Source: Syntrophomonas sp. UBA4922
GTDB lineage: Bacteria > Bacillota > Syntrophomonadia > Syntrophomonadales > Syntrophomonadaceae
Length of the DNA stretch: 64,000 nt
Reading direction: 5' to 3'
Assembly: GCA_002398825.1 (NCBI GenBank)
Contig: DHBS01000006.1
Span: forward strand, 71,230-135,229
The notes under the pieces are model-generated. The model searched no databases, had not been told where the DNA came from, and was given only the letters and a program-made list of their open reading frames with translations. The position numbers and the translations under genes are program-made. Below are positions 24,486 through 33,385 of this stretch, piece after piece. Numbering within the stretch: the stretch's first letter is position 1; every line of letters starts with the position of its first letter.

Positions 24486-25883
24486 TTACGTATATCGGGT
24501 TACCTTGAAGCGCTCGATAGTATAGGCTTCCTTATTGGATATACCCGCTTTCTGCAGTGCAATCTGCAGTTGCTGCTCAACCGTATCCACTCCCTCCAGA
24601 TCCGGCAGCAAGAGGCCGCGTTTCCTCCCCGAACTGACGATCACCCCGTACTCTTTAGGATCGAGCTGATTCCGGGTGGCCGGTTCAAGTTGACCCAATA
24701 TGTCAACTGAATATACCAGCTCGTCCAGTTCCTCAGCCCGGAGCGGCTCGAAGCGATAATCCTGGGTGCCTGCACTAATCGCATTGGCGGCTATTTCCTG
24801 GGCCAGGTCGGGCCGAACTGCAGTGATGGTGCCGATACAGCCGCGCAGCTGCCCCTTTTTCTTCAGGGAAACGAAAGCCCCCGCCTGTTTTTTCTGCAGT
24901 TCCTGCATTTCACGAGGCAAAGCCGGCCGTCTGTTGTTGCGGATAAACTCCTCCAGAACCATACGCGCCCAGCGTACCGGCATACTTTCACCCTGACGTT
25001 GTCGCTGTATAGCCTGGCTTTGTTTGCTCTGCATTTGCTCCAATATACTGTCCCGGGGTTCTGTACCGGGCTTAAATCCGGCCACCAGATATCCAACCCC
25101 ATAGGGGCCTTCATAGCTGAAAACCTGGGGCTCAAAGTTCAGACCGTCCAGGGCCCCCAACATCATGACCACCGACCGGTAGCCGCATTCGCCGGCATTT
25201 TCGCGCATATCTTCCGGCATGTCGAGAATGCCTGTCACATCCCCGTGAGCCAGCAAATCCTGCATGGCCCCGTCAAAACGGGGGCCATCGGGGTGGTAGC
25301 TATAGGGGCCTTCGCTTTTAAGATGATGGGACATGTCGCCCGAAGCCATAATAGCCACCCGGCGGCCTAAACGTTGAGCAGCCTGTCTGACAAACAGCCC
25401 GGCCTGATATAGTGCAAGTAAAGGCAAATAAGCTACACTGAGGGCTATGATGGCTATGCCGCCGCAGCCCGCCTCCCGCAGGTAATGCAGAGGTACCAGG
25501 ATGCCGTGATCCAGATTTTTATGGAATTTATATTTGCCGGCCAAGGCCTCATCGATGGCCAGCATGGATATATCGGCATCATTGCATAAACGCCCGATTT
25601 CACTTAAGAGTTCCAGGTCATTGGGGTAGGTTTGTCCTTTGTGAAGGCTGCCAAAAGCGCTCAAATCACCGTAAAGTTGCGGTTCCACCAGTGCGGTGAT
25701 ACAATCTGCAAATACATTGCCATGAGGGGTGAAAAAGATCACCGTTTCCGGCCGGCTTCGAGCCATTTGCGCGGCCATCGCTTTCATACCCGCAACAGTG
25801 CTCTTCACGCCCTGAAGCCTCTCCTCGCCGATATAGGGAATGATCAACGGGGGATGAGGCGACAGGGCCGCATAGGTCAGCAT
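24486..25883 (-). CDS. Fused LigB/Memo-like and AMMECR1 protein
   Basis: One protein carrying two of the three AmmeMemoRadiSam parts. Start ATG at 25883 (MLTYAALSPHPPLI) with GGAGTG upstream; 465 residues. Residues 1 to about 265 resemble class III extradiol dioxygenase LigB/Memo proteins: SPHPPLIIPYIG, VIFFTPHGNVFAD, IMASGDMSHHLKSEGPY. From about 290 the AMMECR1 domain follows, with AGAFVSLKKKGQLRGCIGT and ISAGTQDYRFEPL. Function is unknown; the radical SAM partner suggests an RNA or protein modification. The fusion supports physical interaction of the two parts. Confidence 0.88.
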   Translation of the reverse strand: MLTYAALSPHPPLIIPYIGEERLQGVKSTVAGMKAMAAQMARSRPETVIFFTPHGNVFADCITALVEPQLYGDLSAFGSLHKGQTYPNDLELLSEIGRLCNDADISMLAIDEALAGKYKFHKNLDHGILVPLHYLREAGCGGIAIIALSVAYLPLLALYQAGLFVRQAAQRLGRRVAIMASGDMSHHLKSEGPYSYHPDGPRFDGAMQDLLAHGDVTGILDMPEDMRENAGECGYRSVVMMLGALDGLNFEPQVFSYEGPYGVGYLVAGFKPGTEPRDSILEQMQSKQSQAIQRQRQGESMPVRWARMVLEEFIRNNRRPALPREMQELQKKQAGAFVSLKKKGQLRGCIGTITAVRPDLAQEIAANAISAGTQDYRFEPLRAEELDELVYSVDILGQLEPATRNQLDPKEYGVIVSSGRKRGLLLPDLEGVDTVEQQLQIALQKAGISNKEAYTIERFKVTRYT

Positions 25884-25912
25884 AGTGCTCACTCCTTTGT
25901 CTGTCTCAAGGT

Positions 25913-26668
25913 TTACCAATTGGGGTATAGTTCGATCTCGGTATCATAAGTTCTAACCTGAGCCTGGGCGATTCCGGCGAAAATGGCCTGGGCCATTTTC
26001 ACCTGGTAGTCGTTATCGGCTAACAGGCTGGCTTCCTGGGGATTGGAAATAAAGCCCACCTCTACAATAACGGCCGGCATCTGGGTGTTCCTCAAGATAT
26101 AGTAATCCCCCGGTGCTGCCTTGCGTTTAGTATTCCCCAGTTGTTTGGTTATTTCCTCCTGAATCATAACGGCTGTCAATTTGCTGGGTTTGCTGGAAGC
26201 GTCATAGAAGACCTGGGCTCCATACCAGCGCGGGCTGGGGTCAGCATTGGTGTGAATACTGATATACAGGTCAGCCTTGACCTCATTGGCTCTCTGCGCC
26301 CTCAATTTAAGGTCTTCCCGTTTGCGCGCGGCCACAGTACCGCTAAATCCATCTCCGACCAGATCGCGGTCCTCGGTGCGCAGCATCACTACCATGGCCC
26401 CGGCCTCACTGAGTTGCCGGGCGAGATGCTGGCTGATAGCCAGGGTAATATCTTTTTCAACATAAGCCCCCCTTGATGCGCCGGGGTCGCAGCCTCCATG
26501 GCCCGGGTCAATGACTACCACCTTGCTGGCCAGGGCATAAGCCGGAATATAGCTCTCTTCGGGCGGCAGTCCCAGCCAGATGGCCGCAATCAGGAGTATT
26601 GAAAAGGTCGAAATAACAGCAGTCTTGTATATCTTCATGGGGAGATAATAGACCCCGGCTTTAAACAC
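25913..26668 (-). CDS. cwlD: N-acetylmuramoyl-L-alanine amidase, CwlD-like
   Basis: Zinc-dependent amidase that cuts the stem peptide from muramic acid. In spore formers CwlD helps make the muramic delta-lactam of cortex. GTG start at 26668 with GGGGTGG upstream; an ATG ten codons in (MKIYKTAVIS) is possible. 251 residues. An N-terminal membrane segment (TAVISTFSILLIAAIWLGL) anchors or exports it. Amidase_3 motifs: VVIDPGHGGCDPGA with the first zinc His, VEKDITLAISQHLA with the Glu, YISIHTNADPSP with the second zinc His, and VIVEVGFISNPQE with the catalytic Glu. The adjacent YheC/YheD genes support a sporulation role. Confidence 0.87.
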   Translation of the reverse strand: MFKAGVYYLPMKIYKTAVISTFSILLIAAIWLGLPPEESYIPAYALASKVVVIDPGHGGCDPGASRGAYVEKDITLAISQHLARQLSEAGAMVVMLRTEDRDLVGDGFSGTVAARKREDLKLRAQRANEVKADLYISIHTNADPSPRWYGAQVFYDASSKPSKLTAVMIQEEITKQLGNTKRKAAPGDYYILRNTQMPAVIVEVGFISNPQEASLLADNDYQVKMAQAIFAGIAQAQVRTYDTEIELYPNW

Positions 26669-26791
26669 GCGTCCACCCCTGTTCCTGAAAATGTTGCTAT
26701 TTCTTATATATGCTCCATTTCTGTAATCTAGTAGGCCGGCTCACACCCGCGACACGCGTAATATCGCAGGGACGCTGTCATGCCAATGTCC

Positions 26792-28948
26792 TCAACAGTT
26801 CCTGGCCAGGTAAATCCCATAAGCGAGAGGGTTGTAAAACAATCGATACCTGGCGTCCGATGGCTCATTCCGAATAAAAAAAGTCTTATTGGTTTTGCCG
26901 TTGATTTCAATGATCCAGGGATGACCTGTTTTATCAATAACAATATCGATGCCTAACTCTCCCAGAGGCCCTGACCGGGCTTCAAGGGTCTGGGCTACAG
27001 CTGTTGCCACCCTGCATATATCACGATATATGGCATCAGCCTTTGGGCTGAGCGGAAAAACCTCTGGCATGATCTGCTGCCAGTTGAATGTTTTTTCCCT
27101 GATGGTAGGTGAATTGGTAATCCATGGCTTTATTAATGCCGCTTCCCATTGACCTTGATGGTTTTTTTGCATAATGGCCCTGACATTCAGCGGATGTGTC
27201 TTATATTCCACTGCATAGATGCCTTGTTGCGCTACATAGGACTCCGGGGCAATGATAGGCTGTAGTTCGGACCATAGCTGCACAAAGCTTTTGTAGCTCA
27301 AGCTGGCCTCTTCAGTTGACAGTTTATACAGGCCCTCCAGTTTTTCAATTTTCCAGACCCCTGACATTCTGGAGTCATACTCGGTTTTGACAAACACCAT
27401 GGCGAACCGCTCCAGTAATTCTTCTATTTTGGATGGCGTCGGATTGACCAGATTATCCGGTAAATATGGCCTTAGATAAGGCATTTTACACAGTATCTTA
27501 TCGGTTCTGCCCTTGCCAAAAACTGATTTGTTGTTTATAAGCAGTGTGCTTCCGTTGTCCTTAATCCTGTTTCTAAATATTTTGGCCTTTTCACGCTGCG
27601 CAGCTCTGAAAAATGTAGCCCTGTCATACAAGACCTGCGGCCATGGAAATTCCTTGTGCAGCCACTTCTTTTTGCGATGGCTGTAGTGCCAACCGTTAAT
27701 GGTTTTATTATGGCCTAAGTCATTGACCGAGAAGTGGTACGTAGTGCATTCTAATTCCCTGCTGGCTTTGGCCAGGAGCTGTTGGTCAATATCTGCATTT
27801 CCTGATTGAATCGATCTGATCCTGCCCATGGCTTCAAATATACCGATGAGAACCCTCTGCCTGTAGCGTTTCTTAATATACCTGGGTAAATCCACATTGC
27901 CTACCTGATACCCCGCCAGGTGGAAGCAATAATAGAGTGGACGCCTTATTGCCCAATATGCCGCCGATGAGCCCTTAAAATCCAGGGCATATCTTTTTTC
28001 AGGCATTATGTCTATATTTTTCAGATGTGCTGCACCGGATGAATCCATACCAAAATGCATTTCCAATTCGAGCAGAGTCGGGTTTTGACTATCTAATCTT
28101 ACCGATTCAGCCAGGGCACGTTGGGTCAGATTCTCTTTTACCTTTTTGAAATTGTCAGCATAAACTTCTCTTAAAGCAGCGTCCAAAGGGTGCTTGATGA
28201 ACAAGGTGGGTTCCTTAATGTCGTGTGGCGCAAGGACTGCGCACCCTGCAGAATACTTCCACAGACCGCAGTGGTCTCTCTGCATCAACAGGCGGACTTC
28301 CAGGCAACAATCCAGCATTTCCGCCGCTTTAAAAGTTTGGTTGGGTATAACGTGGAATTGGGGTTCAGGATAATTCGTCACCTTAATTCCATGAGTATCA
28401 GCTAATGCCGTTAATACCTGCTTGATATGCTGTGGATTGTCATCATTATGATACTGGCTGTATATGACGTTCGGAAGCGGGTATTTATGATGCTGCCATT
28501 TCGAGTCTCCACCGTCGGCTTTGGTCAAGCCGTTTATGAATGAACCATTTTCCTCTACATCCCCGCTAGCGAACAAAAAGGCTTCTCCCCCCAGTGAATC
28601 GGCGGCCGTAATAAAGCGTCTATAATCTCCTTCAATATTATTTTTTAACAGTTCCGCTTTGTAAGCTGCTGAAACATGAATGCCGATGAGAGGACCTAGA
28701 ATGAGTTGACCGGGGTGTGTGTTGCTCAGGATCGATCTCTGCTTCTCACGCAGCATCAGTTGCTCTGATAGCGCCTGGTTAATCAAGATTTCGTCGGTTC
28801 TTGTTTTCCCATCCGCTTTCTTGACTCTGGCCGTTATTTTTTTGGCGCCGTAACCAACATCCATAGTTGCAATATCTTCAGGCACCTTGTCAAGAAAGAG
28901 GGTGGGAACCGGTTCATTATCATGCATTACACGTATTTTAATTTTCAA
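26792..28948 (-). CDS. YheC/YheD-family protein, apparent internal duplication
   Basis: 718 residues, about 1.5 times the usual 400-470 for YheC/YheD, an ATP-grasp family found with spore coats. TTG start at 28948 with CAGGTGA upstream. The N-terminal half begins like a normal member (LILGPLIGIHVS, residues 83-93; later YPLPNVIYSQYH), but then skips to an ATP-grasp core fragment (EVRLLMQRD, GLWKYSAGCAV). From about residue 425 a second, more complete module starts (FPWPQVLYDRATF), with FGKGRTDKI, EYKTHPLNVRAIMQKN, and GELGIDIVIDKTGHPWIIEING. Only the second module has a complete-looking catalytic end. Substrate unknown. Confidence 0.82.
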   Translation of the reverse strand: MKIKIRVMHDNEPVPTLFLDKVPEDIATMDVGYGAKKITARVKKADGKTRTDEILINQALSEQLMLREKQRSILSNTHPGQLILGPLIGIHVSAAYKAELLKNNIEGDYRRFITAADSLGGEAFLFASGDVEENGSFINGLTKADGGDSKWQHHKYPLPNVIYSQYHNDDNPQHIKQVLTALADTHGIKVTNYPEPQFHVIPNQTFKAAEMLDCCLEVRLLMQRDHCGLWKYSAGCAVLAPHDIKEPTLFIKHPLDAALREVYADNFKKVKENLTQRALAESVRLDSQNPTLLELEMHFGMDSSGAAHLKNIDIMPEKRYALDFKGSSAAYWAIRRPLYYCFHLAGYQVGNVDLPRYIKKRYRQRVLIGIFEAMGRIRSIQSGNADIDQQLLAKASRELECTTYHFSVNDLGHNKTINGWHYSHRKKKWLHKEFPWPQVLYDRATFFRAAQREKAKIFRNRIKDNGSTLLINNKSVFGKGRTDKILCKMPYLRPYLPDNLVNPTPSKIEELLERFAMVFVKTEYDSRMSGVWKIEKLEGLYKLSTEEASLSYKSFVQLWSELQPIIAPESYVAQQGIYAVEYKTHPLNVRAIMQKNHQGQWEAALIKPWITNSPTIREKTFNWQQIMPEVFPLSPKADAIYRDICRVATAVAQTLEARSGPLGELGIDIVIDKTGHPWIIEINGKTNKTFFIRNEPSDARYRLFYNPLAYGIYLARNC

Positions 28949-29066
28949 TATGATTCACCTGTTTTATTTATAGCCTATGAAGATTGCACAAGGATTGGTG
29001 TCAGCACAACACGCTTCTCCATAAGATAAACTAGTTGAAATATAAGTAACAAGGGTGGTGGATTTA

Positions 29067-30449
29067 TTGGTTATGATCAAAACCCGGCCAGCATTGCAGC
29101 ATAAAAACTCAACCGTTTTAAGATCGCCGCTCGCGAATGCACATGTCACAGACAAATTCTGGTCAGATCATGAGGAAGAAGCAGTTCTCCAGTTTGGAAC
29201 TGCTGGCTTGCTTATAGAAAAAGGGGCCATGTTGGGGGCGCAAGGCGGATTAAAGATACCCGCGGAAGCTGCCCGGCAACTTTTGTTGCCGGACCTGGAA
29301 ACATTGGGACGAGTAGTGTTTAACAACAGGGTTATTTTGGGTCCCCTGATCGGCATCTTTGTATCTGAAAAAGACATTGAGCTTTTAGCACAAGGGCTGT
29401 GCAAAAACCAAAATTTCTACAAGTATGTGAATGAATGTGACCGTTTGGAAGCCCTGGCTTGTTTTTTCAGTCTCAATAATATTTTCCCGGGTCAGTGGCT
29501 CGTCCGGGGCTGGTTCTATAAGAAGCAATTAGCGCGAGAAGGTTTATGGACCTCCAGACTATTTCCGCTTCCATCCGTCATATACGACCGTTGTTTTGGG
29601 GCTCATGGCAGGAGCGATGGGACCAAACTGCGGGAGATGCTGTCCGAGCTTCGACAGGTCACGATATTCAATGCCATTCCCAAGCTTTGCAAATGGGAAA
29701 CTTATCAAGTTTTGAGGCAGACGCCTGAATTAGCCTCCTGTTTGCCCCGTACTGCGATTCTTTATACCAATAAACAGGTCGCTGCAGCAGTGAATGATTG
29801 TGAGGCCATCTACTTGAAGCCTGATGGTTTGAGTAGGGGCCATGGGGTTTTCAGACTATCCAAAGTGGGTGATGGTTTTCTGTTGGAGAGCCGCAAGCCG
29901 GAACAAAATGTAAAAAGGCATTTAAAAAATCTTCACAATATTCAGTCTTTCCTGACCTCCTATGGCGAAGCAGGTGGGGGATATATCATTCAAGAAAAAA
30001 TCCCATTGGCCAAATATCGGGGTAAGCAGTTTGATATGCGGGTATTGTGCCAGAAGGATATCAACGGCAAATGGATAGTGGCGGGTACCGCAGTCAGAGT
30101 AGCGGCGCGGAAAAGTATCATTACCAGCCCGAGAAGCGGCGGGTCGGTAATCAGCTGGCCTCATGCCCTGAAATCAGTATTTCGCCAAAAACCCGGTCAA
30201 CATAACGGAATTGCGGGAAAAGTTACCCGTATTGCCCTGATTGCATGTCAGGCTATTGAAGATCATTTTGGGTGTTGCGGGGAGTTGGGTCTGGATATGG
30301 GCATTGACCATAAGGGCAAGGTATGGATCATCGAGGTCAATGCCAAACCCCTGAAAGTGAGTCTAAGCCGACTCAATGATCAACATCTGGAAGATGAAAT
30401 CTATGCCAATCCTATCAGGTTTGCATGCCATCTGGCTGTGAACGGGTAG
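29067..30449 (+). CDS. YheC/YheD-family ATP-grasp protein
   Basis: Single-module relative of the divergent neighbour, about 460 residues. The start is uncertain: a TTG at 29067 has AAGGGTGG 8 bp upstream, while GTG at 29055 and ATG at 29073 are in frame. VILGPLIGIFVSEKD, FPLPSVIYDRCF and YLKPDGLSRGHGVF match the family, and YRGKQFDMRVLCQKD and GELGLDMGIDHKGKVWIIEVNAKP carry the ATP-grasp metal-binding end. Proteins of this family are reported as endospore coat-associated in Bacillus; the reaction is unknown. A strong terminator follows. Confidence 0.85.
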   Translation: MVMIKTRPALQHKNSTVLRSPLANAHVTDKFWSDHEEEAVLQFGTAGLLIEKGAMLGAQGGLKIPAEAARQLLLPDLETLGRVVFNNRVILGPLIGIFVSEKDIELLAQGLCKNQNFYKYVNECDRLEALACFFSLNNIFPGQWLVRGWFYKKQLAREGLWTSRLFPLPSVIYDRCFGAHGRSDGTKLREMLSELRQVTIFNAIPKLCKWETYQVLRQTPELASCLPRTAILYTNKQVAAAVNDCEAIYLKPDGLSRGHGVFRLSKVGDGFLLESRKPEQNVKRHLKNLHNIQSFLTSYGEAGGGYIIQEKIPLAKYRGKQFDMRVLCQKDINGKWIVAGTAVRVAARKSIITSPRSGGSVISWPHALKSVFRQKPGQHNGIAGKVTRIALIACQAIEDHFGCCGELGLDMGIDHKGKVWIIEVNAKPLKVSLSRLNDQHLEDEIYANPIRFACHLAVNG

Positions 30450-30482
30450 CTCAAACTGGCGTACCGGCAGCCATCCCAGCAG

Positions 30483-30505
30483 GCGGGGAGTTTAACATTC
30501 CCCGC
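30483..30505 (+). terminator. Terminator of the rightward YheC/YheD gene
   Basis: GCGGGGA (30483-30489) and TCCCCGC (30499-30505) form a perfect 7 bp stem followed by TTTATAAGTTTT, 34 bp after the stop codon. Confidence 0.8.
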
Positions 30506-30659
30506 TTTATAAGTTTTATGTAATCAAGAAGAAGCCTCAGTTTGAATAATGTGGAGACAAGTAGAGCGTAACATTTGTTTCAAACGGACAATTCGGATCT
30601 GAATTAAAAAATGACACACTTAAACCGTCCAACCGTCCTCCTGGGTCATCCCGTAATAG

Positions 30660-30685
30660 AAAAACCTCCCCGATTTGGGGAGGTT
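30660..30685 (-). terminator. Terminator of rplM-rpsI
   Basis: AACCTCCCC (30663-30671) and GGGGAGGTT (30677-30685) form a perfect 9 bp stem with a 5-base loop, ending in a T5 run on the minus strand 14 bp after the rpsI stop. Confidence 0.9.
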
Positions 30686-30698
30686 GGCGTTGATTCGT

Positions 30699-31091
30699 TT
30701 AGCGTTTTGAGTATTGCGGGGCTTTGCGAGCTTTGTGCAAGCCGTATTTTTTACGTTCTTTCATGCGTGGGTCGCGGGTCAGGTAGCCTTTTCTTCTCAA
30801 GATCGGCCGAAGTTCAGCATTGGCTCTTACCAGAGCGCGGGCAATACCCAACTGTACCGCTCCGGCCTGACCGTTTACGCCTCCGCCCTGCACCCGGCAC
30901 ACCACATTAAAGCGGCCTGACATGTCGGTAAATACCAGCGGCTGCTCTACTACCAACCGGCTGGTTTTGTTGGGAAAGTATTCTTCAAATGACCGGTTAT
31001 TGATTACAATGCTGCCATCACCGGGAATTAATCTGACCCGGGCTACAGCTTTTTTTCTTCTTCCGGTTCCCCAGTATTGCACCTTGTCCAT
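30699..31091 (-). CDS. rpsI: 30S ribosomal protein S9
   Basis: 130 residues. S9 lies in the head of the small subunit, and its C-terminal tail reaches the P-site tRNA. The tail is intact here, ending [17 protein letters not shown] with the invariant [17 protein letters not shown] near the N-terminus and [19 protein letters not shown] are family motifs. It follows rplM by 12 bp, the conserved L13-S9 pair, and is closed by a terminator. Confidence 0.98.
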   Translation of the reverse strand: MDKVQYWGTGRRKKAVARVRLIPGDGSIVINNRSFEEYFPNKTSRLVVEQPLVFTDMSGRFNVVCRVQGGGVNGQAGAVQLGIARALVRANAELRPILRRKGYLTRDPRMKERKKYGLHKARKAPQYSKR

Positions 31092-31103
31092 GTTCGTTCC
31101 TCC

Positions 31104-31538
31104 TTACCCTCTCAGTTCGCGGAATTCCGGTTTCTGGGCTTGATGGGGATGTTGGTCTCCCCTGTAAACTTTGAGTTTCTTGAACATCTTCCTGCCCAGA
31201 CGGTTATGAGGAAGCATGCCTTTTACTGCGATTTCAATCGCCTTTTCCGGCTTTTTCTGCAGCATGGTCTGATAGTCAACCTCTCTGAGGCCACCAGGAT
31301 AACCGGTATAATAACGATATTTTTTCTGCTGTAATTTGTCGCCGGTGAGCTGGATTTTGTCAGCGTTGATGATGATGATGTAATCACCGGTATCCAGGTG
31401 CGGAGTGTAGGTAGGCTTGTGTTTGCCTCTCAGCATTGTAGCTACTTCGGAAGCAAGTCGGCCCAGTCTCTGACCGCTCGCATCTATGATATACCACTTG
31501 CGGTCGATTTCCGCAGGCTTCGCCATATACGTTTTCAC
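31104..31538 (-). CDS. rplM: 50S ribosomal protein L13
   Basis: 144 residues. Early-assembly protein of the large subunit. GTG start at 31538 with AGGAGGGAAAATC upstream. Motifs: [34 protein letters not shown], and [22 protein letters not shown]. Transcribed from its own promoter with a leader of about 100 nt, together with rpsI. Confidence 0.98.
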   Translation of the reverse strand: MKTYMAKPAEIDRKWYIIDASGQRLGRLASEVATMLRGKHKPTYTPHLDTGDYIIIINADKIQLTGDKLQQKKYRYYTGYPGGLREVDYQTMLQKKPEKAIEIAVKGMLPHNRLGRKMFKKLKVYRGDQHPHQAQKPEFRELRG

Positions 31539-31644
31539 GATTTTCCCTCCTGTGTGTCACAATCCATATAATTCTGGAAGCCGCTCTAAAAGTCTGACCG
31601 TCAACGGGGCGGAAGCCAGTCACACTTATAGAGACTACCTTTTT

Positions 31645-31674
31645 AATATAGCCAAAAATTCCTGCCATTGTCAA
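31645..31674 (-). promoter_or_regulatory. Promoter of rplM-rpsI
   Basis: Perfect TTGACA (31669-31674) and TATATT (31645-31650) separated by 18 bp on the minus strand. It gives a leader of about 100 nt with imperfect hairpins, such as GACTGG and CCAGAA segments, in the position of the autoregulatory L13 leaders known in Firmicutes. I cannot confirm that family. Confidence 0.75.
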
Positions 31675-31730
31675 GAATAGAGCGACTCTGCCAGGCCTTT
31701 TTTACTTTCGGCGCCAAATTTTAAAACCTG

Positions 31731-32465
31731 TCAGTAATCTACCCCGAGCAGATATAGGCCCTGGGGAGGCGCAGTCGGGCCGGCATATCTCCTGTCCTGG
31801 CGAGCGAGGATTTCGGCCAGGTTCTGTGCCTTTAGCCGCCCCCTTCCAACTTCTATCAAGGTTCCCGTTATAATACGCACCATATTATAAAGAAAGCCAT
31901 CGGCAGCAATGTCCAGAAACAGATAATGGTCATCTTCCTCCATCTGACAGCGGCTGACGGTCCGCGTGAAGGTTTTGACCGGAGAACCGCTGGCACAAAA
32001 CGATTTGAAATTGTGCGTACCCCGCAAGTAAGCGCAAGCCCTCTGCATTTTCTCAAGGTCAAGCTTCTCGGTGTTGCACCAGGCGTAATTTCGCTGACAT
32101 ACAGCGCCAAGCGGGCTGCGGTAAATCCTATAACGGTAATGCTTGGTTACAGCCAGAAACCGGGGATGAAAGTCTGCCCGGGCCGCCTCGCTCTCCAATA
32201 CCTGAATGTCGGGCGGAAGAAAACTATTTAAGGCTAAGCCCCAGCGCTGAGCCGGTATGCTGGCAGAGGTATCAAAGGCGATCACCTGCCCCAGGGCATG
32301 AACCCCGGTGTCGGTGCGTCCCGCGAATAGGACGGATACCTTTTCAGCAGTTAACCTGTAAATGGCTTCCTGCAGGGCAGCCTGAATGGTGTGAGCATTA
32401 AGCTGAATCTGAAAGCCATGATACTGGCTGCCATCATATTGAATAATCATTTTAATCCGCTGCAC
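31731..32465 (-). CDS. truA: tRNA pseudouridine38-40 synthase
   Basis: Makes pseudouridine at positions 38-40 in the tRNA anticodon arm. GTG start at 32465, with AAAGG 4 bp upstream, gives VQRIKMIIQYDGSQYHGF as the N-terminus and 244 residues, the family size. The catalytic Asp is in LFAGRTDTGVHALGQ. FLYNMVRIITGTLIEVGRG near the C-terminus is also typical. In many Firmicutes ECF transporter genes lie between rplQ and truA; here there is non-coding DNA instead. Confidence 0.96.
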   Translation of the reverse strand: MQRIKMIIQYDGSQYHGFQIQLNAHTIQAALQEAIYRLTAEKVSVLFAGRTDTGVHALGQVIAFDTSASIPAQRWGLALNSFLPPDIQVLESEAARADFHPRFLAVTKHYRYRIYRSPLGAVCQRNYAWCNTEKLDLEKMQRACAYLRGTHNFKSFCASGSPVKTFTRTVSRCQMEEDDHYLFLDIAADGFLYNMVRIITGTLIEVGRGRLKAQNLAEILARQDRRYAGPTAPPQGLYLLGVDY

Positions 32466-33028
32466 GATACCTTTCCCCGTTATCATGATTTAGCAGGTCG
32501 GGCCGGCCTTATACAGAGGCCGTAATTAAGGCCGGGAGCCAGGACTTAGGAAAAACTATAGTGGCTGGGACATCCGCCGGGCACAGGGAGGCCGTAAAGG
32601 CGGATAAATGTTTAAAATCTCCGGCAGTACGGCTTGTTGCACTAAGAACTCGTACACAAAGATAAGGAGGACGTTTTGCCAACTCCTCCATAGAATAACT
32701 GTTTGAGGACTGTCTGCACCCGATTACGAATCTAAAGCAGGATTCCTCCCCCGATTCGCCGGGTCCATAAGCCGCATCTTTTTCAACTGTATGAAGCATA
32801 CGCCGGTAGCCGGCATGGGACCGCCTTAAGCCCTGTGTGCAGGCTTATCCCGGCTGTCCATGCCTATTGCAACTTATCGGACCGAGAAAAACGCAGCAAC
32901 ACCTCGAATCCTGTCCGGGCTGGATGTCTGCCATCACTGCCCGGAAATGCCTGTACTTTCGAGGTCAAACCGGGGATGGACCCGCCTATCCCCGCTCCTG
33001 CTGTAATTAACGGCCTGATTCAGCAGGA
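32466..33028 (-). other. Hairpin-rich non-coding spacer between rplQ and truA
   Basis: 563 bp with no believable gene; the only open frame (32509-32799, minus) shows no family features. It is full of base-paired segments: TCCTGCTG/CAGCAGGA (32996-33003 with 33021-33028, touching the rplQ stop), GGGGAT/ATCCCC (32972-32993), a three-tier helix at 32901-32965 (8 bp ACCTCGAA/TTCGAGGT, 7 bp TCCGGGC/GCCCGGA, then GATG/CATC around TCTGC), GCCGG/CCGGC (32802-32814) and CGGCCT/AGGCCG (32504-32522). No T-run terminator is visible. It could be a structured RNA or a relic of lost genes. Confidence 0.6.
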
Positions 33029-33370
33029 TTACTGCACCAGCTCAATAATTGCCAAGGGGGCGCCATCGCCCTGACGAAAGCCGACTTTTATAATACGGGT
33101 ATACCCACCCTGGCGGTCCTTGTAGCGCTCAGCCAGTTCGGTGAATAACTTCTTTACTACCGGTTCTTTGGTCAGATATGCATGGGCCTGGCGGCGCGCA
33201 TGCAGGTCGCCTGCTTTGCTGAGGCTGATCATTTTGTCAGCGATACGTTTAATTTCTTTGGCTCTGGTCTCGGTGGTGGTTATTTTTTCACTTTCCAGCA
33301 AAGAAGTCACCGCGTTTCTTAGCAACGCCCTTCTTTGATGGCTCAAAAGTCCTAATCTACGGTAAGCCAC
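33029..33370 (-). CDS. rplQ: 50S ribosomal protein L17
   Basis: 113 residues, the short Firmicutes form. Lies near the peptide exit tunnel. The N-terminus reads [24 protein letters not shown]; a later motif is [19 protein letters not shown], and the end [13 protein letters not shown] is typical. Last gene of the alpha operon, 15 bp after rpoA. Confidence 0.98.
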   Translation of the reverse strand: MAYRRLGLLSHQRRALLRNAVTSLLESEKITTTETRAKEIKRIADKMISLSKAGDLHARRQAHAYLTKEPVVKKLFTELAERYKDRQGGYTRIIKVGFRQGDGAPLAIIELVQ

Positions 33371-33385
33371 TGGGGCTCCTCCTTT

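Noticed and set aside
32509..32799. Open frame of 96 codons on the minus strand in the rplQ-truA spacer
   Set aside because: No plausible ribosome binding site, no family-like sequence, and it runs through several hairpins.
32880..32970. Known riboswitch (cyclic di-GMP or cobalamin) in the rplQ-truA spacer
   Set aside because: The helices are stable but none of the conserved loop sequences of those classes are present.
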